Assembly (NCBI GenBank): GCA_964437945.1
Contig: CAYTJF010000001.1
Coordinates: forward strand, 1 to 64,000
Length of the DNA stretch: 64,000 bases
Source of the DNA: Granulosicoccus sp964437945
GTDB taxonomy: Bacteria > Pseudomonadota > Gammaproteobacteria > Granulosicoccales > Granulosicoccaceae
Direction of reading: 5' to 3'
The notes beneath the pieces were generated by a model. The model saw only the letters and a list, made by a program, of their open reading frames with translations, was not told the origin of the DNA and did no database searches. Below, piece by piece: positions 35,349-43,572 of the stretch; positions within the stretch are counted from its first letter, which is position 1; each line of letters begins with the position of its first letter. The position numbers and the translations under genes are program-made.

Positions 35349-36967
35349 GCAGAGTCTCTTTGTGGCTCAATTAAAGGTGGCATCGAAATTAACACTCGGG
35401 TGCCTTCACCACGCTCTGAATCAATATTCAATCTGGCGCCAATGCTCAGCGCACGCTCTTGCATAATAGTGAGACCGATTTGTTCACCACTGTCACTTGG
35501 TTGGTTAATCACTGCATCATTGGCAACTGACTGATCAAACCCAACGCCATCATCTTCGATCAGGATACTTCGTACACCCGAAGACTTGATTTTCAGGTAA
35601 ACACGCACCATTGACGCATCCGCGTATTTGCGCGCATTGTTTAGCGCTTCTCCAATTATTCGCTGCAACGCTGATTCCTCTCGCGGGGTAAATCGAATTT
35701 GTGGATCGTCTGATTGAAAAAAAACAGACACACCACTGGCTTTACTGAATTGATCTATAACCACTTGTAACGAATCGGCATAACGGTGTTCAGCTAGTGG
35801 GCTGCGATATTCACGGATTAGGCCGCGTACTTCTTCATTAGCCTCCTCTATGGAACCGGTTATTTTGAGCACATCATGATAAGTGCTTGCGTCATTTTGC
35901 GACTTTAATTTTTCACTCAACAGCGTGGTTTGGTAGCGTATCGCGAGTAAGGTCTGCGCCAGAGAGTCATGTATTTCAGCAGCCAGCTCATTGCGATCAC
36001 GACTTAATCGTGCATTCAATACCTGCTTTTGAACACGGTGCTTGCTGCACAACAGACTCAGTTGCTCAGATACTGTGGTTAGTACTCGTCTGGTTTCGCT
36101 GTGTTCAGTTTGTTCCAGTGATTGTCTTTCAACAATCAGAACCCCTGCCTTTTGGTCACCGGCAAAAAAAGGTACCCATACTTCACTGAGCTCTGTTGTG
36201 CCGGTGGGTTCAATAGTCGATATTTGCTGTGGAATGTGATCGAGTGTAACAACATCAGCAAAAACGCTGCCGTCTGTACTGTTTGTTGATGCTGCATTGG
36301 CTATATCGCCTACGCTGCTGGTTGCTACGCAACGCAGCTTGCCTTCGCCTGGTACAACTTCATAGCAGCTGACCCGCGCCGATTCAAACCACTCTGCCAG
36401 ATACTTACACACTGTTTCGTATGCTGCTTCATCTTCAGATTCGTTCGACACATCTGACGTGAGCTTAAAAAGCAGCTCCAACACCCTTTTTTGCTCACTT
36501 AACTTCTTCGTCTGAGATTCGACCAGCGAATCCATATTGTCGGAAAGCCGAAGTAATGAGGTAGCAAGATTTGTCGTATGAAAATTGAGCTCTTTGTAGT
36601 GACGATGATTTTTATCCAATCCAATTCTTGCATCCAGATCGCCATCACACACTTGTTGCAGCCACATTCGAAACGCCAGATCGGGTTCAATAAAATGTTG
36701 ATTGGTGTATTGATAAACAGACCAAAGAGAAATAACGGTAAAAACGATTAAAGCCAGAACCAAAGCTGCCACTAAAACAACGGTGCCAATCAGAAACGTA
36801 CCACGCGGGACTGACCATAAAGTAAGGAATACTAATAGTACCAGTAACGTTGTAAACCCGATGGCAATATAGGTGCAAAGCAAGCGCAACTGCTTTGACG
36901 ACGCCAATGCACGCCCATAGGCTGAAATCTCGCCACGTCTGACACGGTAGTCAGGCGATGAAGGCAT
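35345..36967 (-). CDS. NarX-type sensor histidine kinase
   Basis: The ATG at 36967 (MPSSPDYRVRR) is chosen because the longer open frame upstream lies inside a mobile element; this gives 540 residues. It has two transmembrane helices near 32-85, a HAMP-like stretch, a coiled coil and a GAF-like domain (about 190-330). The HisKA_3 phosphoacceptor motif is EIHDSLAQTLLAIRYQ, followed by an HATPase domain (NNARKYADASMV and DDGVGF). Only about 20 residues precede the first helix and a short loop separates the two, so the periplasmic sensing part is small. Its gene lies between dsrR and the response regulator. Confidence 0.92.
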   Translation of the reverse strand: MPSSPDYRVRRGEISAYGRALASSKQLRLLCTYIAIGFTTLLVLLVFLTLWSVPRGTFLIGTVVLVAALVLALIVFTVISLWSVYQYTNQHFIEPDLAFRMWLQQVCDGDLDARIGLDKNHRHYKELNFHTTNLATSLLRLSDNMDSLVESQTKKLSEQKRVLELLFKLTSDVSNESEDEAAYETVCKYLAEWFESARVSCYEVVPGEGKLRCVATSSVGDIANAASTNSTDGSVFADVVTLDHIPQQISTIEPTGTTELSEVWVPFFAGDQKAGVLIVERQSLEQTEHSETRRVLTTVSEQLSLLCSKHRVQKQVLNARLSRDRNELAAEIHDSLAQTLLAIRYQTTLLSEKLKSQNDASTYHDVLKITGSIEEANEEVRGLIREYRSPLAEHRYADSLQVVIDQFSKASGVSVFFQSDDPQIRFTPREESALQRIIGEALNNARKYADASMVRVYLKIKSSGVRSILIEDDGVGFDQSVANDAVINQPSDSGEQIGLTIMQERALSIGARLNIDSERGEGTRVLISMPPLIEPQRDSA

Positions 36968-36969
36968 GC

Positions 36970-37237
36970 TAGTGGCCCATCCACATGATACTGTCGGGTT
37001 CAGCGTGACTGTCTGCGCTTGCAGCAAGGCGCTCTTTCGAAGGCATAGTTGTTCTACGTCGAGAGAGGGCAACGTAGTCTGCGAGCGCAGACAGCCGCGC
37101 CCGAAGGGAGCCACAGAGCCATTCCATTGCTGCGTTGCAACTCTTGGCAAGGGAACAACCATTGCCTTCGAGCTGCGCCTTGCACTGGAGTGGCTCTGTG
37201 GCTCTGAACCCGACAGTATCATGTGGATGGGCCACTA
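36970..37237. mobile_element. 264-bp MITE-like element with 32-bp terminal inverted repeats and TA duplications
   Basis: The ends 36972-37003 and 37204-37235 are exact reverse complements (outer bases GTGGCCCATCCACATGATAC). Both are flanked by TA (36970-36971 and 37236-37237), as expected from IS630/Tc1-mariner-type insertion. Inside are two more hairpins: 37009-37024 pairs with 37079-37094 (15 of 16 bases), and 37108-37125 pairs with 37187-37204 (17 of 18). There is no transposase. Its outer base supplies the third base of the dsrR stop codon, and its other end lies two bases from the kinase ATG. Confidence 0.85.
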
Positions 37238-37588
37238 CCCATCAGCCTTGTTTGAATCGGATGAATCGTTGGCAGTTGTTTCTACAGGAGCGACATAGCT
37301 TGGATCGTTTGGGTTTTTAAAAATAAAATGCAAACCGCCTTCGTCGAGTTCAACGTAATCCAATTCCGTGCCATTTAGAAGTGCCTGATGATCTTTTGCG
37401 ATCACAACATCGATACCGCCAGTAGACACCATGGTGTCACCGGGGCCAGCTTCGTCAAAACCCATTTGGTACTCAAACGACCCATCAGCGATACGCTGTG
37501 CAGCAACACGTAGCGGCATATCGTCAAAATCATGATGCTGCATATTTCGCTTTAGCTCGGCACCGGCCGCTTTGGTTACTTTAAACAT
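37235..37588 (-). CDS. dsrR: DsrR, IscA-like protein lacking cysteines
   Basis: Starting at ATG 37588 (GAGAG just upstream; a GTG at 37597 is the alternative), the 117-residue protein has the A-type iron-sulfur scaffold fold (MFKVTKAAGAELKR, PLRVAAQRIADGSFEYQMGF) but no cysteine at all. This is the hallmark of DsrR, which in Allochromatium vinosum acts in post-transcriptional control of dsr expression. A Ser/Asp/Asn-rich tail follows GLHFIFKNPNDP. The stop codon coincides with the edge of the mobile element (37236-37237 is the TA duplication). Confidence 0.9.
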   Translation of the reverse strand: MFKVTKAAGAELKRNMQHHDFDDMPLRVAAQRIADGSFEYQMGFDEAGPGDTMVSTGGIDVVIAKDHQALLNGTELDYVELDEGGLHFIFKNPNDPSYVAPVETTANDSSDSNKADG

Positions 37589-37606
37589 GACTCTCACACA
37601 TGACCA

Positions 37607-39055
37607 TCAAACATGATTATTCGTTTTTACAACATCCTGTTTCGAACTCTGAATAGCGTTGAGAAACCAGTCTATCCATGGCGTTGCCTCAGTATGGCGA
37701 AAATGGGCATAACTGGCAACGACGTTATACACACAAACGCCATCGTGCTGAGAGTCAACACCGTGTCCTCGCGTGACCTGATAGGCATAGTTCGGAGGCG
37801 TTTGGAAGCTAATTTGCGAATGATGAAATTCGTGCGCGGGAAGGGTTTTCGGAGTATCGGTTCCTTGCGCATCTGTGCTGTGAGCATCCATGTGTGCGTG
37901 CGACGGATTGTGGGTCAGATTCATATACCCGCGTCCCTGAGCAGCTCGATGCATAGTAACCGCTCCATCAATCGCTGCCACCATTGGCCAAATCACATTG
38001 TCTATCTCTATCGATTGACACAGATACATTAATCCACCGCATTCAGCCCGCACTGGTAGTCCGGAGGCGATTGCATCGGCTAAACCGGAGCGACACCGTT
38101 GATTAGCTGAAAGGGCAACACCATAACGCTCGGGGAACCCACCACCAATTAACACGCCATCAATATCTAATGGAAACGGATCGCGCAGCGGTGAGAACGG
38201 TATCAGGCAGACACCTCGGACACGCAGCATTTCCAGATCATCTTCGTAGTAAAAATGGAATGCTTCATCCTGTGCAATGGCAATGCGCAACGAATCGCCA
38301 GCTTTGATTTTCTTATCAACATGTTTGTTTTCAATCGGCCAATGCGCTTGTCGTGCACTGTTATGTTGACACAGTGTGGTTAGATCGCACGACGCCTCGA
38401 TCAAATTCGCCACCTTGTCGATGTGCTCATTGGCCGTTGGATGTTCCGGTGCCGGTACCAATCCGAGTTCTCGTTCATCAACACGCAACTCTAGCACCTC
38501 GGGGATGACTCCTACTATTTTCACATCACAGTACTCGTCAATGGCAGATTCAATCTTACTGGAGTGACGTGCTGATCTTATGTTGTTAAGCACAACCCCA
38601 GAGAAAGATATGTCAGGGTCAAATTCGACGATGCCGTTAATAAGCGAAGCGATAGTGCGGTGCATTCCGCGACAATCGATCACCAATAAGACTGGCAGAC
38701 CAAGTGCTTTGGCTATTGCCCCATTGCTGTCTGAGCCGTCGAGCGCTAACCCATCGTGCAAGCCCATGGTGCCTTCTACCAACATCATCTCATCCAAGTG
38801 AGTGCAGTAGGTTTGTAGTAGCTCCTTATCGCTTTGCAAATAGGGGTCGAGGTTGTAACACGGATTATAACTGGCGGCTTTCAGCCACAGTGGGTCGATG
38901 TAATCAGGACCTTTTTTAAATGTTTGCACGCTAATGTTGCGGCGCGAAATAGCACGTGCGAGTCCCATACTGAGCATGGATTTGCCACTCGATCGCCATG
39001 GCGCAGAAATGAAATGCCCTGCAAAGCCTGTGTCTGGTTGTATTGGCAAGACCAC
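37607..39055 (-). CDS. dsrN: DsrN, cobyrinic acid a,c-diamide synthase-like (siroheme amidase)
   Basis: DsrN amidates siroheme for the DsrAB cofactor using glutamine and ATP. The GTG at 39055 is the likely start, since it overlaps the dsrP stop by one base (TAGTG) and gives 482 residues, the usual length; the frame stays open upstream but the extra residues (MGMGTRRWWYG) are not family-like. The ATP-binding P-loop lies in APWRSSGKSMLSMG, and the class I glutaminase region contains RAECGGLMYLCQ with the nucleophilic cysteine. It lies 18 bases before dsrR. Confidence 0.93.
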   Translation of the reverse strand: MVLPIQPDTGFAGHFISAPWRSSGKSMLSMGLARAISRRNISVQTFKKGPDYIDPLWLKAASYNPCYNLDPYLQSDKELLQTYCTHLDEMMLVEGTMGLHDGLALDGSDSNGAIAKALGLPVLLVIDCRGMHRTIASLINGIVEFDPDISFSGVVLNNIRSARHSSKIESAIDEYCDVKIVGVIPEVLELRVDERELGLVPAPEHPTANEHIDKVANLIEASCDLTTLCQHNSARQAHWPIENKHVDKKIKAGDSLRIAIAQDEAFHFYYEDDLEMLRVRGVCLIPFSPLRDPFPLDIDGVLIGGGFPERYGVALSANQRCRSGLADAIASGLPVRAECGGLMYLCQSIEIDNVIWPMVAAIDGAVTMHRAAQGRGYMNLTHNPSHAHMDAHSTDAQGTDTPKTLPAHEFHHSQISFQTPPNYAYQVTRGHGVDSQHDGVCVYNVVASYAHFRHTEATPWIDWFLNAIQSSKQDVVKTNNHV

Positions 39056-40272
39056 TAATCTAATCCAGCCGACCCGGCTGACCCTGTCGAGCGGGTTTGC
39101 GTTTCCGGTAACAACGGCAGTATTCGCAATAGCGTCAGGCATAGTAGTAACGCCAGGGCCATACCACCAGCGCCTAGTCCCCATTCCCAAACACTGGGTT
39201 GATACGCTGAAAAACCGGCATCACCAAAACGACTTTCGACCACGGTTTTTCCTGGAAACAACGTTTGTGGTGTACTTTGCGAACCGATAATTACGACATA
39301 CAGCAGTGCCATCGCACCAAACAAGGCCAGCAACGCGCTGATGACCAAACGTTTGGTGTCGTTGACTTTTATCGCGCTAACCGCCAACACCAATAATGGC
39401 AGTACTACACCAATCACTATATGCCCTAGCCAGAACACTAAAGATAGTTCGCCGATCAAGGTGTAACGTTCAACCAGGTGATGCTCGGTTGCATAAAGGT
39501 TGGTTAGGTGATGAACAATGGAGAAGTAAACCAAAGACAACAGGAACCACACCTGCATTCGACGCAAAGAATGCAACAGTTGATCGCTCAGTACCGGTGA
39601 ATGCCAGCGATCAAGCATCACTATCACCAATACCAGCACGGCTGTACCCATAACAAGTGAAAGTGCAATAAACAACGGTGCCAACAACGCAGAATCAAGC
39701 GCGTTTCTGCCAACCAGAAATCCGAAAATACAGCCCGTTCCGGTAGTCAATACTATTCGCCAGGCAAAAGCCACACGACCAGCCACCATAGTATGACGAT
39801 TAAATCGAGACTCCATCATCATCCATAAATAACACCCGCCTACAACCAGGAAGCCTGTATACAAAAATATATTCCAGGCAAAGATTGATCGGAAATTGTA
39901 GGTTGTCATCGCGACGATCAGCCGATCAGGCCGGCCCAGATCAAGCACCAGCACCAGCAGGCCACCGACCAGCAAACTCATCGAAAGCGTAACTGATAAT
40001 CTGGCTACAGGCTTATAATGAGGCAGTCCAAACACAGATGAAAGCGAAGCGCCATTCAAGGCACCAGAAGCCGCCACGATCAGGGAAACAGCAAAGACAT
40101 GCGGCAATCCCCAAACAACGTGGTTGTTCATGCCGGTAACAATATGCCCGGCGTGTTCCACGGTAAGTGCACAATAGCCGCCCAGACCTATCAGCAAGGC
40201 ACACAGCAGCAGTACCAGCCAATAGCTGAAGGATTGCGGTTTCAGTGTTGCGTAGCGAGCGTGGTCTATCAC
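39055..40272 (-). CDS. dsrP: DsrP, NrfD/PsrC-type membrane subunit of DsrMKJOP
   Basis: This 405-residue protein has about ten transmembrane helices and belongs to the NrfD/PsrC family. It is the integral quinone-interacting subunit of the transmembrane DsrMKJOP complex. Landmarks are the PHVFAVSLIVAASGA helix and the LDLGRPDRL loop. Its start overlaps the dsrO stop by four bases and its stop overlaps the dsrN GTG by one base. Both neighbours are thus coupled. Confidence 0.95.
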   Translation of the reverse strand: MIDHARYATLKPQSFSYWLVLLLCALLIGLGGYCALTVEHAGHIVTGMNNHVVWGLPHVFAVSLIVAASGALNGASLSSVFGLPHYKPVARLSVTLSMSLLVGGLLVLVLDLGRPDRLIVAMTTYNFRSIFAWNIFLYTGFLVVGGCYLWMMMESRFNRHTMVAGRVAFAWRIVLTTGTGCIFGFLVGRNALDSALLAPLFIALSLVMGTAVLVLVIVMLDRWHSPVLSDQLLHSLRRMQVWFLLSLVYFSIVHHLTNLYATEHHLVERYTLIGELSLVFWLGHIVIGVVLPLLVLAVSAIKVNDTKRLVISALLALFGAMALLYVVIIGSQSTPQTLFPGKTVVESRFGDAGFSAYQPSVWEWGLGAGGMALALLLCLTLLRILPLLPETQTRSTGSAGSAGLD

Positions 40273-41033
40273 AAGCTTGTGTACCGAACGCCGGTGTTCA
40301 GACCAAAATCCGGTCGAACCTGCTGAGCCTTTTGCACTGACATGGCTTTGCTGATGTCACTGTTCGGATCATTTAGATCGCCAAACAGAATGGCACTGTG
40401 TGCCTCATCTGTACACGCTACCGCACAGGCTGGCTGCATGTCTTCGTCCGCATCTATTCGATGCACGCATAATGTACAACTCTCAACCGTTCCCTGTCCG
40501 CGAGGTGCCCAGGATTTTTGGTTGGTTAGGGGTTCGTGAATAAACGATCTGGCTTTATACGGACAGGCCATAACGCAATAACGGCAACCTATGCAAGTGT
40601 GTTTGTTAACCAACACAACACCATCGGCACGTTTGAACGATGCACCTGTCGGGCAGACGTCAACGCAAGGTGCAGAATCACAATGCTGGCACATCATCGG
40701 TAAGGAAGACAGTTGCCCGGTTAAATTGTCTTGTAAATCAACTTTACGAATCCACTGTGCATCAGTGTCATCATTTCCCGTCGATTCAATGCCATGTTCT
40801 TCATGACAGCCGCGCACACAAGCATCACACCCCGAGGCACATTTTGAGCTATCGATCAACAAGCCCCAGCGATGTTTATCGCTTACACCTTTAATTGTCG
40901 TTAGCTGGGCATTGCCATCCGCGGGCAGCAACGCTGGTGCTGCGACGGCTGCCACACCAAGCACACCTAAACGCTTTAAAAAGTGGCGTCTTGCGATCTG
41001 CGCGTTACTCTGATTTGCTGTTGATGAGTTCAT
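40269..41033 (-). CDS. dsrO: DsrO, periplasmic iron-sulfur subunit with Tat signal
   Basis: This 254-residue protein has a twin-arginine signal (ARRHFLKRLGVLGVAAVAAP). Multiple ferredoxin-type clusters follow: CASGCDACVRGC, CQHCDSAPCVDVCP and CIGCRYCVMACP, plus a fourth set in CTLCVHRI with CAVAC. It is the periplasmic electron-transfer subunit of DsrMKJOP. The start ATG has GAGG six bases upstream and overlaps the 3' end of dsrJ by 29 bases. Confidence 0.96.
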   Translation of the reverse strand: MNSSTANQSNAQIARRHFLKRLGVLGVAAVAAPALLPADGNAQLTTIKGVSDKHRWGLLIDSSKCASGCDACVRGCHEEHGIESTGNDDTDAQWIRKVDLQDNLTGQLSSLPMMCQHCDSAPCVDVCPTGASFKRADGVVLVNKHTCIGCRYCVMACPYKARSFIHEPLTNQKSWAPRGQGTVESCTLCVHRIDADEDMQPACAVACTDEAHSAILFGDLNDPNSDISKAMSVQKAQQVRPDFGLNTGVRYTSL

Positions 41034-41592
41034 TACGACCTCGCTCCAAGCTTGAGTTCAAGGGCGACTGCAACGGAGAGTTCACTGACATAGTCGATGG
41101 TGATTTCACCGGTGTTACAAAAGCAGGCTTAAACGCCGGCATCTGTTTGTGGCGTAGCCAATGCATACTATCGGCGCGATCTGACGCATCATCTGATGTA
41201 TCATCTAATTCACTAACGTCCGGTACTGCGGCATGACAACCAAAGCAATCAATTTTAACCGCAGCATACGCATGACAGCTTGCGCAGAACTGCCCTTCTG
41301 CATCCACTCGAACAGGCTCATTGCTGGCGTTTTGTTGTGCATGACAGTCTACGCACTCAACCAGACTAAACGGTTCATCACGAATGCCACGGATGACCGT
41401 TTCGTCGCGCTGATGCACGATCAGGTCCATATGGTTACGACGCATGAAATCGGTATCAGCAACACAATGGTCGCCTTTACCTTTAGGGATAACTGGGCCA
41501 GGATCACCGGCATGACCTGACCAACCCAGACTCAGACCAAGCAATAGCAGCACAGACTGAAACAACAGCGGCGATGGCAAAGTAAGCCGCAT
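41005..41592 (-). CDS. dsrJ: DsrJ, triheme periplasmic cytochrome c
   Basis: This 195-residue protein has a signal/anchor segment (LPSPLLFQSVLLLLGLSLGW) and exactly three CxxCH heme-binding motifs (CVDCH, CASCH, CFGCH). DsrJ in homologues has one heme with unusual His/Cys ligation and may take part in periplasmic sulfur oxidation. The C-terminal tail (from about SELDDTSDDASDRAD, roughly 60 residues) is longer than I expect for the family, and its last codons overlap dsrO by 29 bases. The gene begins four bases from the dsrL stop. Confidence 0.93.
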   Translation of the reverse strand: MRLTLPSPLLFQSVLLLLGLSLGWSGHAGDPGPVIPKGKGDHCVADTDFMRRNHMDLIVHQRDETVIRGIRDEPFSLVECVDCHAQQNASNEPVRVDAEGQFCASCHAYAAVKIDCFGCHAAVPDVSELDDTSDDASDRADSMHWLRHKQMPAFKPAFVTPVKSPSTMSVNSPLQSPLNSSLERGRNELINSKSE

Positions 41593-41595
41593 TGA

Positions 41596-43557
41596 TCAGT
41601 GTCCACCCATGCCCATATCGATATATCCCGATGGACAAACGTCTGCACAAATATGGCAACCAATGCACTTGTCGTAGTCAGTATCCACGTACCGACCGGT
41701 TGTACTTTTATCTTTCTTCACTCGAAATACCGCATCTTGCGGGCAGTAGATCATGCAGTTATCACATTCAAAGCACATACCACAACTCATGCATCGCCCT
41801 GCCTCGGCAATGGCCTGCTCATCAGTCAGACGCACCATACGTTCTTCAAAGTGACCCAACACGTGCTCACCTTCAGGTACCTTTTCTTCTCGCTTGTTGC
41901 GCTTTTCTTCTTTCCAGTGACCCAGAAACAATTCATCGGCAGCAGCAATTTCGTGTGCCGAACGATCATCATAGTTATGCACAGCACCTTGCGACTGATC
42001 GGTGCCCCACTGAGGCTCGTTGTCGCTATCGATGGGTGCAAGGTTTGACTCTTTGAGCTTCTGTAACAGATTAAAATGGTGCACATCCACTTTCGGACGT
42101 TTTTGTACTTGTTCGTCCTGCAAAAATAAATCGATAGTGTTAGCCGCCACCGATGCCTGACCTATGGCGGTGGTCAGCAGATGCGGACGGATAATATCAC
42201 CAGCGACAAAATGGCCGGGGCGATCTTTGACTTGATAAAACCCATCACTGTCGATAAGCCCGCGACCATTGTCTAAGGATTCAAGACCATGCAGATTACC
42301 GCCCTGACCAATGGCAGACACAATAAGGTCGGCTTCAATTTCCTGCTCAGTACCTTCAACCACTTCAGGTTTACCGTCTTTTTCCAGCGTACATTCGGCC
42401 AACACAATACCTGTTGCGCGACCACTATCGTCGGTGATTATGCGCACAGGCATAACGCCGTTAAGAATCGTTACGCCTTCGGTCAGTGCATCGTGCACTT
42501 CATGTTCTGCTGCCGTCATGGCGGTACGCGGCAACAACGAAGTTAGCGTTACCTCCGCTCCAATACGCTTCGCTGCCATAGCCGAATCGTGCGCCACATA
42601 ACCATGCACAACCAGCTCGGGTCGTTCCTGTGCATTAAGCTTGTTGATCTTGCCAAGGCGTCTGGCCACTGATACCACATCAATGGACGTATCACCACCG
42701 CCAACACACACCACTTTGTCGCTGGCAACGTGTAAATCTCCCTTATTGAATGCCTCAAGAAACTTCACGCCACTAACGCAATTTGGCGCGTCCCCTCCTT
42801 CAACGGGTAAGGCCCGACCGGTTTGACAACCAAGCGCCCAAAGAATCGCGTCGTAGTCTTTTTCCAGCGTTTCAATGCTGATGTCCTCGCCCACGCGCGC
42901 ACCTAACTGAACGTCGATATCGCCCATGGCGAGAATACGATCAATTTCAGCGTCGAGATGTTCGCGCGGCGTTCGGTAGCCAGGAATGCCGAACCGCATC
43001 ATGCCGCCAAGTGCGTCATGATCGTCGAATATAGTACTGGCGTAGCCTTTTCTGCGTAGTTGATAGGCTGCTGCCATTCCAGCAGGCCCGCCGCCAACAA
43101 TCGCAATTCGCTTAGTTGATGTTAACGGTGCACTCTCAAATGAAAAACCGTTTTCGGTTGCCATATCGCCTATATATTGTTCCACCGCATTAATGCCGAC
43201 AAAGTCGTCAACATCGTTTCGATTACAACCTGCCTCACACGGTGCAGGACACACCCGGCCCATTTGCGATGGAAACGGATTGGCATCGGTTGAGCGACGA
43301 AACGCATACTCTTGCCAGGTCATACCTTCCGGTGGTTTTTCCACACCACGCGCTATCAACAACCAGCCACGAATATCTTCACCCGAAGGGCAACTACCCT
43401 GACACGGTGGTGTACGGTTTACATAGGTTGGGCATTTATGCGATTCATCGGCAACAAATATTTGCTGGGTCCAGTTTTTCCAGGAGGTATCACCGTCTTG
43501 GTATTTTCGTAGCGTGTGTTGTTCACCTTTGAACGTTTTACTCCAGGGTGTCGTCAT
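41596..43557 (-). CDS. dsrL: DsrL, iron-sulfur flavoprotein NAD(P)H:acceptor oxidoreductase
   Basis: This 653-residue cytoplasmic protein resembles the GltD-type small subunit of glutamate synthase. It has an N-terminal cysteine-rich iron-sulfur domain (CQGSCPSGEDIRGW, CPAPCEAGC) and FAD-binding IVGGGPAGMAAAYQLR near 152. The NAD(P)-binding CVGGGDTSIDVVSVARRLG and the C-terminal clusters (CMSCGMCFECDNCMIYCP and CIGCHICADVCP) follow. DsrL interacts with DsrAB and channels electrons released by sulfite formation to NAD+. Its presence with DsrEFH marks the oxidative direction of the pathway. Confidence 0.97.
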   Translation of the reverse strand: MTTPWSKTFKGEQHTLRKYQDGDTSWKNWTQQIFVADESHKCPTYVNRTPPCQGSCPSGEDIRGWLLIARGVEKPPEGMTWQEYAFRRSTDANPFPSQMGRVCPAPCEAGCNRNDVDDFVGINAVEQYIGDMATENGFSFESAPLTSTKRIAIVGGGPAGMAAAYQLRRKGYASTIFDDHDALGGMMRFGIPGYRTPREHLDAEIDRILAMGDIDVQLGARVGEDISIETLEKDYDAILWALGCQTGRALPVEGGDAPNCVSGVKFLEAFNKGDLHVASDKVVCVGGGDTSIDVVSVARRLGKINKLNAQERPELVVHGYVAHDSAMAAKRIGAEVTLTSLLPRTAMTAAEHEVHDALTEGVTILNGVMPVRIITDDSGRATGIVLAECTLEKDGKPEVVEGTEQEIEADLIVSAIGQGGNLHGLESLDNGRGLIDSDGFYQVKDRPGHFVAGDIIRPHLLTTAIGQASVAANTIDLFLQDEQVQKRPKVDVHHFNLLQKLKESNLAPIDSDNEPQWGTDQSQGAVHNYDDRSAHEIAAADELFLGHWKEEKRNKREEKVPEGEHVLGHFEERMVRLTDEQAIAEAGRCMSCGMCFECDNCMIYCPQDAVFRVKKDKSTTGRYVDTDYDKCIGCHICADVCPSGYIDMGMGGH

Positions 43558-43572
43558 CGCTGTCTCCCAAGT

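Noticed and set aside
36969..37320. Open frames of 60 to 110 codons on both strands inside the mobile element
   Set aside because: They arise from the inverted repeats and GC-rich hairpins. Termini and boundaries explain the sequence better than coding.
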